Assembly: GCA_910587085.1 (NCBI GenBank) | Contig: CAJUMC010000010.1 | Span: 46,888 to 81,507, forward strand | Direction of reading: 5' to 3' | Source of the DNA: an uncultured Lachnospiraceae bacterium | GTDB lineage: Bacteria > Bacillota > Clostridia > Lachnospirales > Lachnospiraceae | Length of the DNA stretch: 34,620 bases | Part shown: positions 21,660 through 30,858 of the stretch, piece after piece | How the letters are laid out: each line of letters starts with the position of its first letter | Numbering within the stretch: position 1 is the stretch's first letter | Position numbers and translations under genes: made by a program | The notes under the pieces: generated by a model | Told to the model about the DNA's origin: nothing | The model's input: the letters and a program-made list of their open reading frames with translations, nothing else | The model's database searches: none

Positions 21660-22780
21660 TGGGGAAACACGCTTTATTGTCCGCATCCTCCAGCCACCGG
21701 TGGATTGCCTGCCCGCCGTCGGCAAGACTCTGTGAAAATTATGAGGACACGGGCAGCGAATACGCGCAACAAGGTACGGACGCCCACAGCCTGTGCGAAC
21801 ACAAATTAAAGCTGGCGTTAGGGATGGAAACGGAAGACCCGACTGCAGGGCTTTCTTTCTACGACGAGGAGATGGAGGAATGCGCCTGCGGCTATGCAGA
21901 GTATGTCCTCGGATTGGTGGAGGAGGCAAAGAAATCCTGCAAAGACCCGGTGGTGCTGATTGAGCAGCGGCTGGATTTCTCCCGGTTCGTGGAGGAGGGT
22001 TTCGGCACCGGTGACTGCGTGATCATCGCGGACGGGACACTGTATATCATCGACTACAAGCACGGCAAGGGCGTGGAGGTTTCCGCAGACGGGAATCCGC
22101 AGATGATGCTGTATGCCTTGGGCGCGCTGGAGCTGTTTGACGGCATCTATGACATTGACGCAGTCCGCATGGCGATCTACCAGCCGCGCCGGGAGAATGT
22201 CAGTGAGTATGCCATGGAAAAGAATGACCTTCTCCAGTGGGCGGAGGGCGAGCTTTCGGAAAAGGCAAAGCTGGCCTATGCCGGGGAGGGCGAGTTCTGC
22301 GCAGGGGAACACTGTAAATTCTGTAAGGCGAAGGCGGTCTGCAGGAAACGGGCAGAGTATAACCTGGAACTTGCCAAATATGACTTCGAGATGCCCGCCA
22401 CGCTGGAGGATGACGAGATCGCGGCAATCCTCGTGAAAGCGGATGAGCTTGCGGCATGGGCAGCGGATGTGAAGGAGTTCGCATTGCAGCAGGCGCTCTC
22501 CGGCGTGAAGTACGATGGGTTCAAGGTGGTGGCCGGAAGGTCAAACAGGAAGTATACAGATGAGGCAGCCGTGGCGGATACCGTGAAGAAGGCGGGCTTC
22601 GACCCGTATGAGCCGAAGCTCTTAGGCATCACTGCCATGGAGAAGCTGTTAGGCAAAAAGAAGTTCGCAGAGGTCTTGAAGGGACTTGTGGAGAAGCCGC
22701 AGGGAAAACCCGTGCTTGTGCTTGAGAGCGACAAGCGGTCACCGATGAACACGGCGCAGGAAGATTTCAAGGAAAATTAA
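21659..22780 (+). CDS. DUF2800 family phage nuclease (PD-(D/E)XK, Cas4/RecB-like)
   Basis: This 373-residue protein begins with the DUF2800 pattern 'LLSASSSHRWIACPPSARLCE...GSEYAQQGTDAHSLCEHKL'. Nuclease residues are visible in 'FGTGDCVIIADGTLYIIDYKHGKG' (D, then D-x-K) and 'NPQMMLYALGAL' (Gln). A C-terminal cysteine cluster, CKFCKAKAVC with a preceding Cys, resembles the Fe-S clamp of Cas4/AddB nucleases. It probably processes DNA ends for phage recombination or replication. ATG 21659 after GAGGTG is preferred to the GTG at 21656. Next is the DUF2815 gene, the usual partner. Confidence 0.85.
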   Translation: MGKHALLSASSSHRWIACPPSARLCENYEDTGSEYAQQGTDAHSLCEHKLKLALGMETEDPTAGLSFYDEEMEECACGYAEYVLGLVEEAKKSCKDPVVLIEQRLDFSRFVEEGFGTGDCVIIADGTLYIIDYKHGKGVEVSADGNPQMMLYALGALELFDGIYDIDAVRMAIYQPRRENVSEYAMEKNDLLQWAEGELSEKAKLAYAGEGEFCAGEHCKFCKAKAVCRKRAEYNLELAKYDFEMPATLEDDEIAAILVKADELAAWAADVKEFALQQALSGVKYDGFKVVAGRSNRKYTDEAAVADTVKKAGFDPYEPKLLGITAMEKLLGKKKFAEVLKGLVEKPQGKPVLVLESDKRSPMNTAQEDFKEN

Positions 22781-22793
22781 AGGAGGCAATCAT

Positions 22794-23366
22794 ATGGCAA
22801 ACAATGTAAATAACCCGACTAAGGTGATTACCGGGCCGAATACCCGGTGGAGTTATGCAAATGTATGGACTCCAAAATCAATTAATGGCGGAGATGCGAA
22901 ATATTCTGTTTCATTGATCATCCCCAAGTCTGATAAGAAAACTATCGCCAAGATCGAGGCGGCGATTGAGGCAGCCTACCGCGAGGGCGAAGCGAAGCTG
23001 AAGGGGAACGGCAGGAGCGTCCCTGCGCTTTCCGTGCTGAAGACGCCGCTGCGTGACGGGGACACGGAGCGTCCGGATGATGAGGCGTATGCGGATTCCT
23101 ATTTCGTCAACGCCAACAGCACCACGGCACCGGGAATCGTGGATGCGGACAGACAGCCGATTATTGACACATCGGAGGTCTACAGCGGCGTGTATGGCAG
23201 GGCGAGCATCAATTTCTATGCTTTTAATTCCAATGGGAATAAGGGTATCGCCTGCGGGCTGAACAACTTACAGAAAATCCGTGACGGGGAGCCGCTTGGC
23301 GGGAAGTCTCGTGCGGAGGATGATTTTGCGGATGAGGACGGGGACGAGGAGGATTTCCTGTCTTAA
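22794..23366 (+). CDS. DUF2815 phage ssDNA-binding-like protein
   Basis: This 190-residue protein has 'TKVITGPNTRWSYANVWTPKSINGGDAKYSVSLIIPKSD' and 'YSGVYGRASINFYAFNSNGNKGIACGLNNLQKIRDGEPLGG', the DUF2815 signature, related to OB-fold phage ssDNA-binding proteins. The C-terminus is strongly acidic (EDDFADEDGDEEDFLS), as in SSB and gp2.5, where the tail contacts replication partners. AAAGGAGG precedes the ATG. It lies between the nuclease and the polymerase and probably coats ssDNA during phage replication. Confidence 0.85.
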   Translation: MANNVNNPTKVITGPNTRWSYANVWTPKSINGGDAKYSVSLIIPKSDKKTIAKIEAAIEAAYREGEAKLKGNGRSVPALSVLKTPLRDGDTERPDDEAYADSYFVNANSTTAPGIVDADRQPIIDTSEVYSGVYGRASINFYAFNSNGNKGIACGLNNLQKIRDGEPLGGKSRAEDDFADEDGDEEDFLS

Positions 23367-23455
23367 GCAAAAGCGGGAATACACTGCCGGGTGGCGGGGA
23401 TTGGGCATCAGCCTTTTCCCTGCCGCCCTTAAGGCAGTGAAAGGAGATGGTGTGA

Positions 23456-25384
23456 TTGAGGACTTTGTCAATCGACATAGAGACATATTCCGATGTAGAT
23501 TTAAATAAGTGCGGCGTTTATAAATATGCTTCCTCATCGGATTTTGAAATCCTGCTGTTCGGATATTCGGTGGATGGCGGAGATGTGGAGGTGGTTGATG
23601 CTGCCTGTGGGGAGAAAATCCCTGCGGAGATTGTAGCGGCTCTTTCAGATGATTCCGTCTCCAAGTGGGCATTTAACGCCATGTTCGAGAGGGTGTGTTT
23701 ATCAAATTATCTTGGGGAATGGCTGGAGCCGGAATCGTGGAAATGCTCCATGGTCTGGTCTGCCACCCTCGGTCTTCCGCTGTCTTTGGAAAACGTGGGC
23801 GCGGTGCTTGGGCTGGAAAAGCAGAAGCTGACCGAGGGGAAAGACCTGATCCGGTATTTCTGCGTCCCCTGCAGACCCACCAAAGCAAATGGCGGCCGGA
23901 CACGGAACCTGCCGGAACATGACCGTGAAAAATGGGAGCGGTTCAAGGCATACAACCTCCGCGATGTGGAGGCGGAGATGCAGATACAGCAGAGGCTTTC
24001 CAAATTCCCTGTGCCGGGTTCTGTGTGGGAGGAATACTGGCAGGACCAGGAGATCAACGACCGGGGAATCGGCGTGGACATGGAGATGGTCGCACAGGCG
24101 ATTGCCATGGACGGACGTTCCAGGGCGGAGCTGTCGGCGGCAATGAAGGAACTGACGGAACTGGAGAATCCAAACTCCGTGCAGCAGATGAAGCAGTGGC
24201 TTGCGGAGAACGGGATGGAGACAGACTCCCTTGATAAAAAGGCGGTGGCGGAACTGCTGAAGACTGCGCCGGAGCCGTTGGGTGAGGCGCTTTCCCTGCG
24301 GCAGCAGCTTGCCAAATCCTCTGTGAAGAAATACCAGGCAATGGAGAATGCGGTGTGTGCAGACGGACGGGCGCATGGGATGTTCCAATTCTACGGGGCC
24401 AACAGGACCGGCAGATATAGCGGGCGTATTATCCAGCTTCAAAATCTGCCCCAGAACCATATCCCCGATCTGGCGCAGGCACGGGAGCTTGTAAAGGCAG
24501 GGGATTTTGATGCCCTTGCCATGCTCTATGAGGATATCCCGGATACGCTCTCGCAGCTCATCCGCACGGCTTTCGTCCCGCAGGGCGGCAGGAAATTTAT
24601 CGTGGCGGACTTTTCCGCAATCGAGGCGAGGGTGATTGCATGGATCGCCGGGGAACGGTGGCGGATGAAGGTGTTTGAGGGCGGCGGTGACATTTACTGT
24701 GCTTCGGCAAGCCAGATGTTCCATGTGCCGGTGGAGAAGCACGGGGTGAACGGGCATCTGCGGCAGAAAGGGAAGATAGCGGAGCTGGCTCTTGGCTACG
24801 GCGGATCAGTGGGCGCACTGAAATCCATGGGCGCGCTGGAGATGGGACTTTCCGAGGAAGAGCTGCAGCCGCTTGTTTCGGCATGGCGGGATTCCAATCC
24901 GAGCATTACGGAATTCTGGTGGGCGGTTGACCGTGCCGTGAAGGAATGCGTCAAAAAGAAGATGCCGACAGAGACACACGGCATCCGCTTCACCTGCCAG
25001 AGCGGGATGCTGTTCATCACGCTTTTCTCCGGCAGGAGGCTTGCCTATGTGAAGCCGAGGATCGGGGAGAACCAGTTTGGCGGGGAGTCCGTCACCTACA
25101 TGGGAGTGGGCGGCACAAAGAAATGGGAGCGGCTGGAAAGCTACGGCCCGAAGTTTGTGGAGAACATTGTGCAGGCGACCGCCCGTGATATCCTCTGCTA
25201 TGCCATGCAGACATTGAAGAATTGCTCCATTGTCGCTCATGTACACGATGAAATTATTATCGAGGCAGACAGGAGGATGTCGCTTTCCGCTGTCTGTGAA
25301 CAGATGGGCAGGACGCCGCCCTGGGCAGAGGGGCTGCTGCTCCGTGCCGATGGCTATGAGTGTGAATTTTACCAGAAAGACTGA
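23456..25384 (+). CDS. Phage A-family DNA polymerase with 3'-5' exonuclease
   Basis: This 642-residue replicative polymerase has Exo I SIDIETYS (D7, E9) and Exo II 'NAMFERVCL'. Polymerase motif A is DFSAIEAR (385-392), motif B is 'GKIAELALGYGGSVGALKSMG', and motif C is HVHDE (595-599). Length and layout match the compact PolA-type enzymes of clostridial phages, without a 5' nuclease. The TTG start at 23456 follows AAGGAG (23441-23446). It would copy the prophage DNA with the primase-helicase and DUF2815 protein encoded alongside. Confidence 0.92.
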   Translation: MRTLSIDIETYSDVDLNKCGVYKYASSSDFEILLFGYSVDGGDVEVVDAACGEKIPAEIVAALSDDSVSKWAFNAMFERVCLSNYLGEWLEPESWKCSMVWSATLGLPLSLENVGAVLGLEKQKLTEGKDLIRYFCVPCRPTKANGGRTRNLPEHDREKWERFKAYNLRDVEAEMQIQQRLSKFPVPGSVWEEYWQDQEINDRGIGVDMEMVAQAIAMDGRSRAELSAAMKELTELENPNSVQQMKQWLAENGMETDSLDKKAVAELLKTAPEPLGEALSLRQQLAKSSVKKYQAMENAVCADGRAHGMFQFYGANRTGRYSGRIIQLQNLPQNHIPDLAQARELVKAGDFDALAMLYEDIPDTLSQLIRTAFVPQGGRKFIVADFSAIEARVIAWIAGERWRMKVFEGGGDIYCASASQMFHVPVEKHGVNGHLRQKGKIAELALGYGGSVGALKSMGALEMGLSEEELQPLVSAWRDSNPSITEFWWAVDRAVKECVKKKMPTETHGIRFTCQSGMLFITLFSGRRLAYVKPRIGENQFGGESVTYMGVGGTKKWERLESYGPKFVENIVQATARDILCYAMQTLKNCSIVAHVHDEIIIEADRRMSLSAVCEQMGRTPPWAEGLLLRADGYECEFYQKD

Positions 25385-25393
25385 GGTGGCATG

Positions 25394-25723
25394 ATGGAAC
25401 GGCTGCGGATTGAATACAACACGGGGTATATGGAATTGAACATTGAGGCGTTCTTCCCCTACAAGGTGCCGGCGATGCGGAAAGCGGCAAAGCTCATCAA
25501 CCGGTACTGTACGGATGAAACAAGGGCAGGGCTGCTCTCGGAACTGCGGCGGATGGCGGACGGATATAAGGCTCTGTGTGATATGTACAGAGAGATGGCA
25601 GAGGGGTTTCCTGCGGATTCCCCGGAGTGGAGACACTGGAGGGCGCAGTTCAACAAGACGGAGATTCTCCGCAGGAGGATGGAGAATAATATCAGACTAA
25701 TTTCAGGAGGCGGTAAGGGATGA
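25394..25723 (+). CDS. Hypothetical phage protein, 109 residues
   Basis: Mostly helical and basic: 'IEAFFPYKVPAMRKAAKLINRYCTDETRAGLLSELRRMADGYKALCDMY'. No motif is recognised. ATG 25394 is chosen after GAGGTGG (25383-25389). It overlaps the next gene by 4 nt (ATGA) within the replication operon, and homologous small proteins between polymerase and primase are common in related phages. Confidence 0.65.
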   Translation: MERLRIEYNTGYMELNIEAFFPYKVPAMRKAAKLINRYCTDETRAGLLSELRRMADGYKALCDMYREMAEGFPADSPEWRHWRAQFNKTEILRRRMENNIRLISGGGKG

Positions 25724-25914
25724 GCAGGGCGGCAATGCAGGGGTGCAGGGCGCACGGCGACTGTTTCGCAAACAGGGGCGGCGTCTGCACCTGCTTAAAG
25801 GACAATGACTTTGGCGGGAGGGACTGCCCGTTTTACAAGCCTGCGGACACAGTCCGGGAAGAATGCGGGCGGAATGGAGGTATGGTTCATGGGAATCAGC
25901 AGATACAACAGTGA
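25720..25914 (+). CDS. Small cysteine-rich phage protein, 64 residues
   Basis: Six cysteines (C9, C15, C23, C25, C36, C49 by position in the text) suggest a small metal-binding fold: 'GCRAHGDCFANRGGVCTCLKDNDFGGRDCPFY'. The ribosome site GGAGGCGGTAAGGG lies just upstream of the ATG. It overlaps the following gene by 26 nt. No function is recognised. Confidence 0.6.
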   Translation: MSRAAMQGCRAHGDCFANRGGVCTCLKDNDFGGRDCPFYKPADTVREECGRNGGMVHGNQQIQQ

Positions 25915-26320
25915 GGGATACAGCGACCCGACAAGCCATGCGGCGTTATCGGGCATCAGGAAGGAAGAAAAAGCGGCGAAGCGGGCGTACCGGCCGCTGG
26001 TCTATATATGCTCCCCGTTTGCCGGGGACACGGAGGGAAACACGCAGAGGGCGAGGCGGTACAGCCGGTTTGCGGTGAAGAACGGCGCGATCCCGTTTGC
26101 GCCGCACCTTTTGTTCCCGCAGTTTCTGGATGATGGGAAACCCTCGGAGCGGGCAATCGGGATGTTCATGGGGATGGTGCTTCTGGGGAAGTGTGAGCAG
26201 TTGTGGGTATTCGGGAAAACGGTATCCACGGGGATGGCGGCGGAGATTGAAAAGGCGGAAAAGCGAGGAATGCCAGTCCGCTATTTCACAGAAAACTGCG
26301 AGGAGGTTGATCTATCTTGA
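25889..26320 (+). CDS. DUF4406-like phage protein (nucleoside deoxyribosyltransferase fold)
   Basis: This 143-residue protein has the block 'YICSPFAGDTEGNTQRARRYSRFAVKNGAIPFAPHLLFPQFLDDGKPSERAIGMFMGMVLLGKCEQLWVFG', followed by 'STGMAAEIEKAEKRGMPVRYFT'. This is the DUF4406/DUF7768 pattern, related in fold to nucleoside 2-deoxyribosyltransferases. A role in nucleotide salvage or modification is possible but unproven. ATG 25889 is used because GGAGG (25876-25880) is 8 nt upstream; longer in-frame ORF sequence lies inside the previous gene. Confidence 0.78.
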   Translation: MGISRYNSEGYSDPTSHAALSGIRKEEKAAKRAYRPLVYICSPFAGDTEGNTQRARRYSRFAVKNGAIPFAPHLLFPQFLDDGKPSERAIGMFMGMVLLGKCEQLWVFGKTVSTGMAAEIEKAEKRGMPVRYFTENCEEVDLS

Positions 26321-28572
26321 AAATGACATTTTATACGGCGAACTGCAGAGGGAACGCAAAGAACAGCCTGTACCCCAATAAGCGGGTGGTGGATAACGAG
26401 GACGACTGCATGGAAATCATGGCTTTCGACCATGTGTGTGCGGAATTTAAGAACTGCCGCAGGAGCAATGACAATTTCCTTTCCTGCGATGTGGATGTGA
26501 TGGACTGCGACAACAGCCATTCTGACAATCCGGCGGACTGGATTCATCCAGAGGATTTGGAGGAGAAACTTGGGAGGGATGTGGCGTTTGCCGTGGTGAC
26601 GAGCCGCAACCACATGAAGCCGAAGGACGGAAAGTCCGCAAGGCCGAGGTTCCATGTGTACTTTCCCCACGATCCCATTTCAGACGGGGAGGTATGCGCC
26701 GCCCTAAAAAAAGCCATACAGCAGAAGTTTTCGTTTTTCGATGCCAAGGCGCTGGATTCCGCCCGGTTCATCTTTGGTCATCCGGCAGAGACAATCCTGT
26801 GGCACGAGGGCGAGATCACCATTGACTGCATCGTGAAGCCCCAGGGCGGCAGGGAGATACCGCAGGGGCAGCGGAATGCCACCATGTCCCATTTTGCGGG
26901 GCGCGTGGTGAAGCGGTACGGCGCGACGGAGCGGGCGCATGAGATTTTCATAGAGGAGGCGGCAAAGTGCAATCCGCCTTTGGAGGATGCAGAGCTTGCC
27001 ATGATCTGGCAGAGCGCCTGCCGGTTTGCGGAAAAGGTGCAGGGGCAGGAAGGGTATGTGGCTCCGGATGCCTACAATGACGAGTTCGGACGGGAATCTT
27101 TAAAGCCGGGGGATTATTCGGACATCGGGCAGGCGAAGGTGTTGACCAGGGAGTACGGGGTGGAGCTGCGCTACACGGCGGCCACGGATTACCTACGGTT
27201 CTGCGGGCAGTATTGGGTGGAGTCCAAGCAGCAGGCAGTGGGCGCGGCGGAGGAGTTCCTCGACCTGCAGCTTGCGGATGCCAAGGATGAAATCACCCGG
27301 ACGAAGCAGGCGCTTATGGATACCGGCATTTCGGAAGATGCCATCACCTCCGGCGGCAGGTCGCTAGAAAAGAAGATCAGCGGCGGGCAGATGGACGCCT
27401 ACCTTGCGTATATGTCCGCCCAGGCGTATAAGGCGTTCGTGATGAAGCGGCGGGACATGAAATATGTGGTGTCGGCCCTGCAGGCGGCGAAGCCGATGCT
27501 GGAGATCAGCGTGTCCGACCTTGACAAAGACGGGTTCCTTCTGAACACGCCGGACGGCACCTATTATCTTCCGGATGGTCTGGAGGGGAAACGAGACCAC
27601 AGTCCGGAGGACTATATCACCAAAATCACGGCGGCAGCTCCCGGAGAGAAAGGGGAGAAACTGTGGCTGGATTCTTTGGACACTATTTTCTGTGGTGACA
27701 CGGAGCTGATTGATTATGTGCAACAGATCGTGGGTATGGCGGCGGTGGGGCGTGTCTATCTGGAATCGCTCATCATTGCCTACGGGGAGGGGCGGAACGG
27801 GAAGTCCACCTTTTGGAACACCATAGCCCGTGTGCTTGGCACCTACAGCGGGAATATGTCCGCTGACACCCTCACTGTTGGGTGCAAGCGGAACGTGAAG
27901 CCGGAGCTTGCCGAGGCCAAGGGCAAGCGGCTGATTATCGCTGCGGAACTGGAAGAAGGGATGCGGCTGAACACCTCTGTGGTAAAACAGATGTGTTCCA
28001 CGGATGAGATTTTTGCGGAAAAGAAGTACAAAGACCCGTTTTCTTTCACGCCGAGCCATACCCTTGTGCTGTACACGAACCACCTGCCGAGGGTGGGTGC
28101 GAATGACCCTGGGACATGGCGGCGTTTAATCGTTATCCCTTTCCATGCCAAGATCGAGGGCGCAGGGGATGTGAAGAACTATGCGGATTATCTGGTTTCG
28201 GAGGCAGCCCCGGCAGTCATGGCGTGGATCATTGAGGGTGCGAAAAAGGCAATCAGCCGGAACTTCCATATCCCTTCCCCTGCCTGTGTGGAGGAGGCAA
28301 TTCAATCCTACCGTGAGGACAACGACTGGCTTGGGCATTTCATGCATGAGTGCTGCGAAGTTGAGAAAGGCGGCATGGCAAAGTCCGGGGAGATGTACAA
28401 GGAATACCGCACCTACTGTATGCAGACAGGCGAGTATACCAGAAGCACGGCCGATTTTTATAATGCGCTGGAAACGGCAGGGTTCAAAAAGCAGAAAAAG
28501 AAGGACGGCGCGTATATTATCGGGATACGGCTGAAAGCCGCTGATTTTACGGACGGAGAGGCCCAAGGGTGA
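26317..28572 (+). CDS. Phage/plasmid primase-helicase, D5/P4 family
   Basis: This 751-residue protein has an N-terminal primase-like region (about 1-170) with acidic motif 'CDVDVMDCDNSHSDNP' and 'RPRFHVYFPHD'. A linker with a primase C-terminal helical domain follows. A C-terminal D5-type superfamily 3 helicase carries Walker A GEGRNGKST (490-498), 'KRLIIAAELEEGMRLN' as the acidic Walker B region and sensor-1 'LVLYTNHLPRV'. A TTG start at 26317 follows AGGAGGT (26301-26307); ATG 26323 is the alternative. It should open and prime the phage origin; repeats at its 3' end may be that origin. Confidence 0.9.
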   Translation: MKMTFYTANCRGNAKNSLYPNKRVVDNEDDCMEIMAFDHVCAEFKNCRRSNDNFLSCDVDVMDCDNSHSDNPADWIHPEDLEEKLGRDVAFAVVTSRNHMKPKDGKSARPRFHVYFPHDPISDGEVCAALKKAIQQKFSFFDAKALDSARFIFGHPAETILWHEGEITIDCIVKPQGGREIPQGQRNATMSHFAGRVVKRYGATERAHEIFIEEAAKCNPPLEDAELAMIWQSACRFAEKVQGQEGYVAPDAYNDEFGRESLKPGDYSDIGQAKVLTREYGVELRYTAATDYLRFCGQYWVESKQQAVGAAEEFLDLQLADAKDEITRTKQALMDTGISEDAITSGGRSLEKKISGGQMDAYLAYMSAQAYKAFVMKRRDMKYVVSALQAAKPMLEISVSDLDKDGFLLNTPDGTYYLPDGLEGKRDHSPEDYITKITAAAPGEKGEKLWLDSLDTIFCGDTELIDYVQQIVGMAAVGRVYLESLIIAYGEGRNGKSTFWNTIARVLGTYSGNMSADTLTVGCKRNVKPELAEAKGKRLIIAAELEEGMRLNTSVVKQMCSTDEIFAEKKYKDPFSFTPSHTLVLYTNHLPRVGANDPGTWRRLIVIPFHAKIEGAGDVKNYADYLVSEAAPAVMAWIIEGAKKAISRNFHIPSPACVEEAIQSYREDNDWLGHFMHECCEVEKGGMAKSGEMYKEYRTYCMQTGEYTRSTADFYNALETAGFKKQKKKDGAYIIGIRLKAADFTDGEAQG

Positions 28573-28674
28573 CAGTCGTTGACGGTCGCAGTATAAACCC
28601 CCTTTAGGGCAGTTTTTTCAGTAAAAAATCACTTATAGAGGACTTTAAGGCACGAGTGTCAACGACCGTCACCC
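28567..28674. repeat. Inverted repeat flanking a 74-bp segment at the primase 3' end
   Basis: GGGTGACAGTCGTTGAC (28567-28583) is matched, with one mismatch, by GTCAACGACCGTCACCC (28658-28674). TGACNGTCG also occurs as a direct repeat within the left arm (28570 and 28580). A CCCC-TTTA-GGG hairpin with a T6 run lies between. It is a candidate origin or operator. Between 28575 and 28718 there is no gene. Confidence 0.65.
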
Positions 28675-28718
28675 GAAAGCCTGGAACGCTTGAAAAATAA
28701 GGGATTGGAGGCATTTGC

Positions 28719-29003
28719 ATGAGAGAGAAGACCATAGAGCAGAAATTCAGGGCGGCGGTCAAGGCCGCCGGGGGCTTGGCAGTTAAGTTCACATCGCCCG
28801 GTTTTGATGGGGTGCCTGACAGGATAGCACTTCTCCCGGATGGGAAAATGGCATTCGTGGAGGTCAAGGCTCCCGGAAAGAAGCCCCGCCCGCTACAGCA
28901 GGCAAGGCACCGGCAGCTTCGGCAGTTGGGATTCAAGGTGTATGTGTTGGATGATAAGTCGCAGATCGGAGGGATGATTGATGAAATTAAAAATTCAGTG
29001 TGA
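28719..29003 (+). CDS. VRR-NUC domain nuclease
   Basis: This 94-residue stand-alone VRR-NUC (PD-(D/E)XK) protein has the catalytic core 'FTSPGFDGVPDRIALLPDGKMAFVEVKAPGKKPRPLQQARHRQLRQLGFKVYVLDD', with D in PDRI and E-V-K. Length matches phage versions. Such proteins resolve or cut branched DNA and typically precede an SNF2-type helicase in clostridial phages. Here an HNH gene intervenes and overlaps its last 23 nt. GGAGG precedes the ATG. Confidence 0.88.
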   Translation: MREKTIEQKFRAAVKAAGGLAVKFTSPGFDGVPDRIALLPDGKMAFVEVKAPGKKPRPLQQARHRQLRQLGFKVYVLDDKSQIGGMIDEIKNSV

Positions 29004-29487
29004 CTGGTGTGGGAAGGAGTTTTTGAGGGAATCAGCTTCACTAAAGGGTAAGAAACATCATTTCTGTTGCAGGCAGTGTTTAGCGGATTTCAGCAGTAAA
29101 TCCAAAAATCCAGACGGCTATGCGGCACTGAAGGATTTTACCAATATTGCAGCCACATTTACAAGAATAAACAAAGTGGTAAATAAAACGAGAATGACCG
29201 CAGAGGTCAGAGAAAAATTAAGAAAATCCCGTTTGAACACGGGTGAAGGGAAAACTTATACCAAACTTTACGGCAGGCATGAACACCGTATTGTTGCAGA
29301 GCAGATTCTTGGCAGGGCGTTACTGCCAGGAGAGGTTGTTCATCATATTGACGGCAATAGGCGTAACAATAAGCCGGAAAATTTAAGAGTATTTGAATCT
29401 CAAAGTGATCATGCAAAGTTTCATACAGAATTTAGCTGGTTCATAAGAGAACTTGAAAAATTGGATGCAGAAGGAGGTGATGCCTGA
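28981..29487 (+). CDS. Free-standing HNH endonuclease with N-terminal zinc ribbon
   Basis: This 168-residue protein has an N-terminal zinc ribbon (CDWCGKEF...CCRQC), an NUMOD-like basic helical middle (KTRMTAEVREKLRKSRLNTGEG) and a C-terminal HNH nuclease 'HEHRIVAEQILGRALLPGEVVHHIDGNRRNNKPENLRVF'. The DNA is visibly more AT-rich than both neighbours, and the gene separates VRR-NUC from the helicase that usually follows it. That suggests a homing endonuclease that inserted recently. ATG 28981 follows GGAGGG (28968-28973). Its stop overlaps the helicase start. Confidence 0.85.
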   Translation: MKLKIQCDWCGKEFLRESASLKGKKHHFCCRQCLADFSSKSKNPDGYAALKDFTNIAATFTRINKVVNKTRMTAEVREKLRKSRLNTGEGKTYTKLYGRHEHRIVAEQILGRALLPGEVVHHIDGNRRNNKPENLRVFESQSDHAKFHTEFSWFIRELEKLDAEGGDA

Positions 29488-30858
29488 TGAAGTTCGTGCC
29501 ACACAGTTATCAGAGTTTTGCAATCGAATATATCAAAGACCATCCGATGGCGGCTGTCCTGTTGGACATGGGCTTGGGTTAAGGGCAAGACAGGAATAAC
29601 GCTGACGGCAGTCAACGACCTGATGTTTGACAGCTTTGAAATCCACCGGGTGCTTGTGATAGCCCCGATCAGGGTAGCGTCTTTCAGTTGGCCGGCAGAA
29701 ATTGAAAAATGGGATCATCTCGCAGGGATGAAATACAGCGTGGCGGTCGGAACGGCGGCGGAGCGGCTTGCGGCACTCCGGAGGCAGGCTGACATTTATC
29801 TGATCAACCGTGAGAATGTGCAGTGGCTGATTACGGAGAGCGGAATCCCCTTTGACTTTGACATGGTGGTGGTCGATGAGCTGTCCTCCTTCAAGAACCA
29901 CCAGACAAAGCGGTTCAAGGCGCTGATGAAGGTCCGGCCGAAAGTGAAACGTATCGTGGGGCTGACCGGCACGCCGAGCAGCAACGGCCTGATGGACTTG
30001 TGGGCGGAGTTCCGGCTGCTAGACATGGGTGAGCGGCTTGGGAGGTTCATCGGGCAGTACCGCACCTCCTACTTCCGGCCGGATAAGCAGAACGGGCAGG
30101 TGGTGTTCTCCTACAAGCCACTGCCTGGGGCGGAGCAGCAGATTTATAACAGGATATCGGACATCACCATTTCCATGAAGTCCACTGACCACCTGCAGAT
30201 GCCGGAGCTGATTAATTCCAGATACACGGTGTATCTCTCCGAGAAGGAGGATTCGCACTATGCGGATTTGAAAAAGGACCTCGTCCTGCAGTTGCCGGAT
30301 GGGGACATCACAGCCGCCAATGCTGCCTCCCTCTCTGGAAAACTGTCGCAGATGGCGAACGGTGCAATTTATACAGACACCGGGGAAGCAATAGCAATTC
30401 ATGAGAGGAAGCTGGACGCGCTGGAGGACATCATCGAGGCGGCGAACGGCAAGCCGGTATTAGTGGCATACTGGTTCCGGCATGACCTGGAACGCATCAC
30501 GGAGCGGCTCCAGAAACTGAAAATCCCCTGTTCCCGGCTGGACACCGACGGCAGCATCCGAAAATGGAACGCCGGGGAAATCCCGGTGGCATTAATCCAT
30601 CCGGCATCCGCCGGACACGGGCTGAACCTGCAGGCGGGTGGGAACACGCTGGTGTGGTTTGGGCTTACCTGGTCGCTGGAATTATACCAGCAGACGGTAG
30701 CGAGGCTGTGGCGGCAGGGGCAGGAATCGGAAACCGTGGTGGTGCAGCATATCATCACCCAAGGCACCATAGACGAGCGGATCATGAAGGCGTTATCTGA
30801 GAAAGACACCACGCAGGCCGCACTGATCGATGCGGTGAAGGCAGACTTAAAGCTGTAA
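29487..30858 (+). pseudogene. SNF2/DEAD-type phage helicase, frameshifted in the P-loop
   Basis: The reading frame starts at ATG 29487 (MKFVPHSYQSFAIEYIKDHPMAAVLLDMGLG) and meets TAA at 29580-29582. The rest of the protein continues in the +1 frame from 'KTGITLTAVNDLM' to 30858: 'VVVDELSSFK' (DExx box), 'IVGLTGTPSSNGLMDLW' (motif III), and the C-terminal helicase lobe with 'SAGHGLNLQAGGNTLVWFGLTWSLELYQQTVARLWRQGQ'. Removing 7 nt (TTAAGGG, about 29579-29585) restores the expected DMGLGKTGIT. Unless translation is recoded or the base calls are wrong, the helicase is inactive. Total intact length would be about 455 residues. Confidence 0.82.

Noticed and set aside
29560..29600. Programmed ribosomal frameshift in the helicase
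   Set aside because: GGT-TAA is not a classic slippery site with an upstream stimulator, and the +1 product would carry a distorted P-loop; a 7-nt insertion is the simpler reading.
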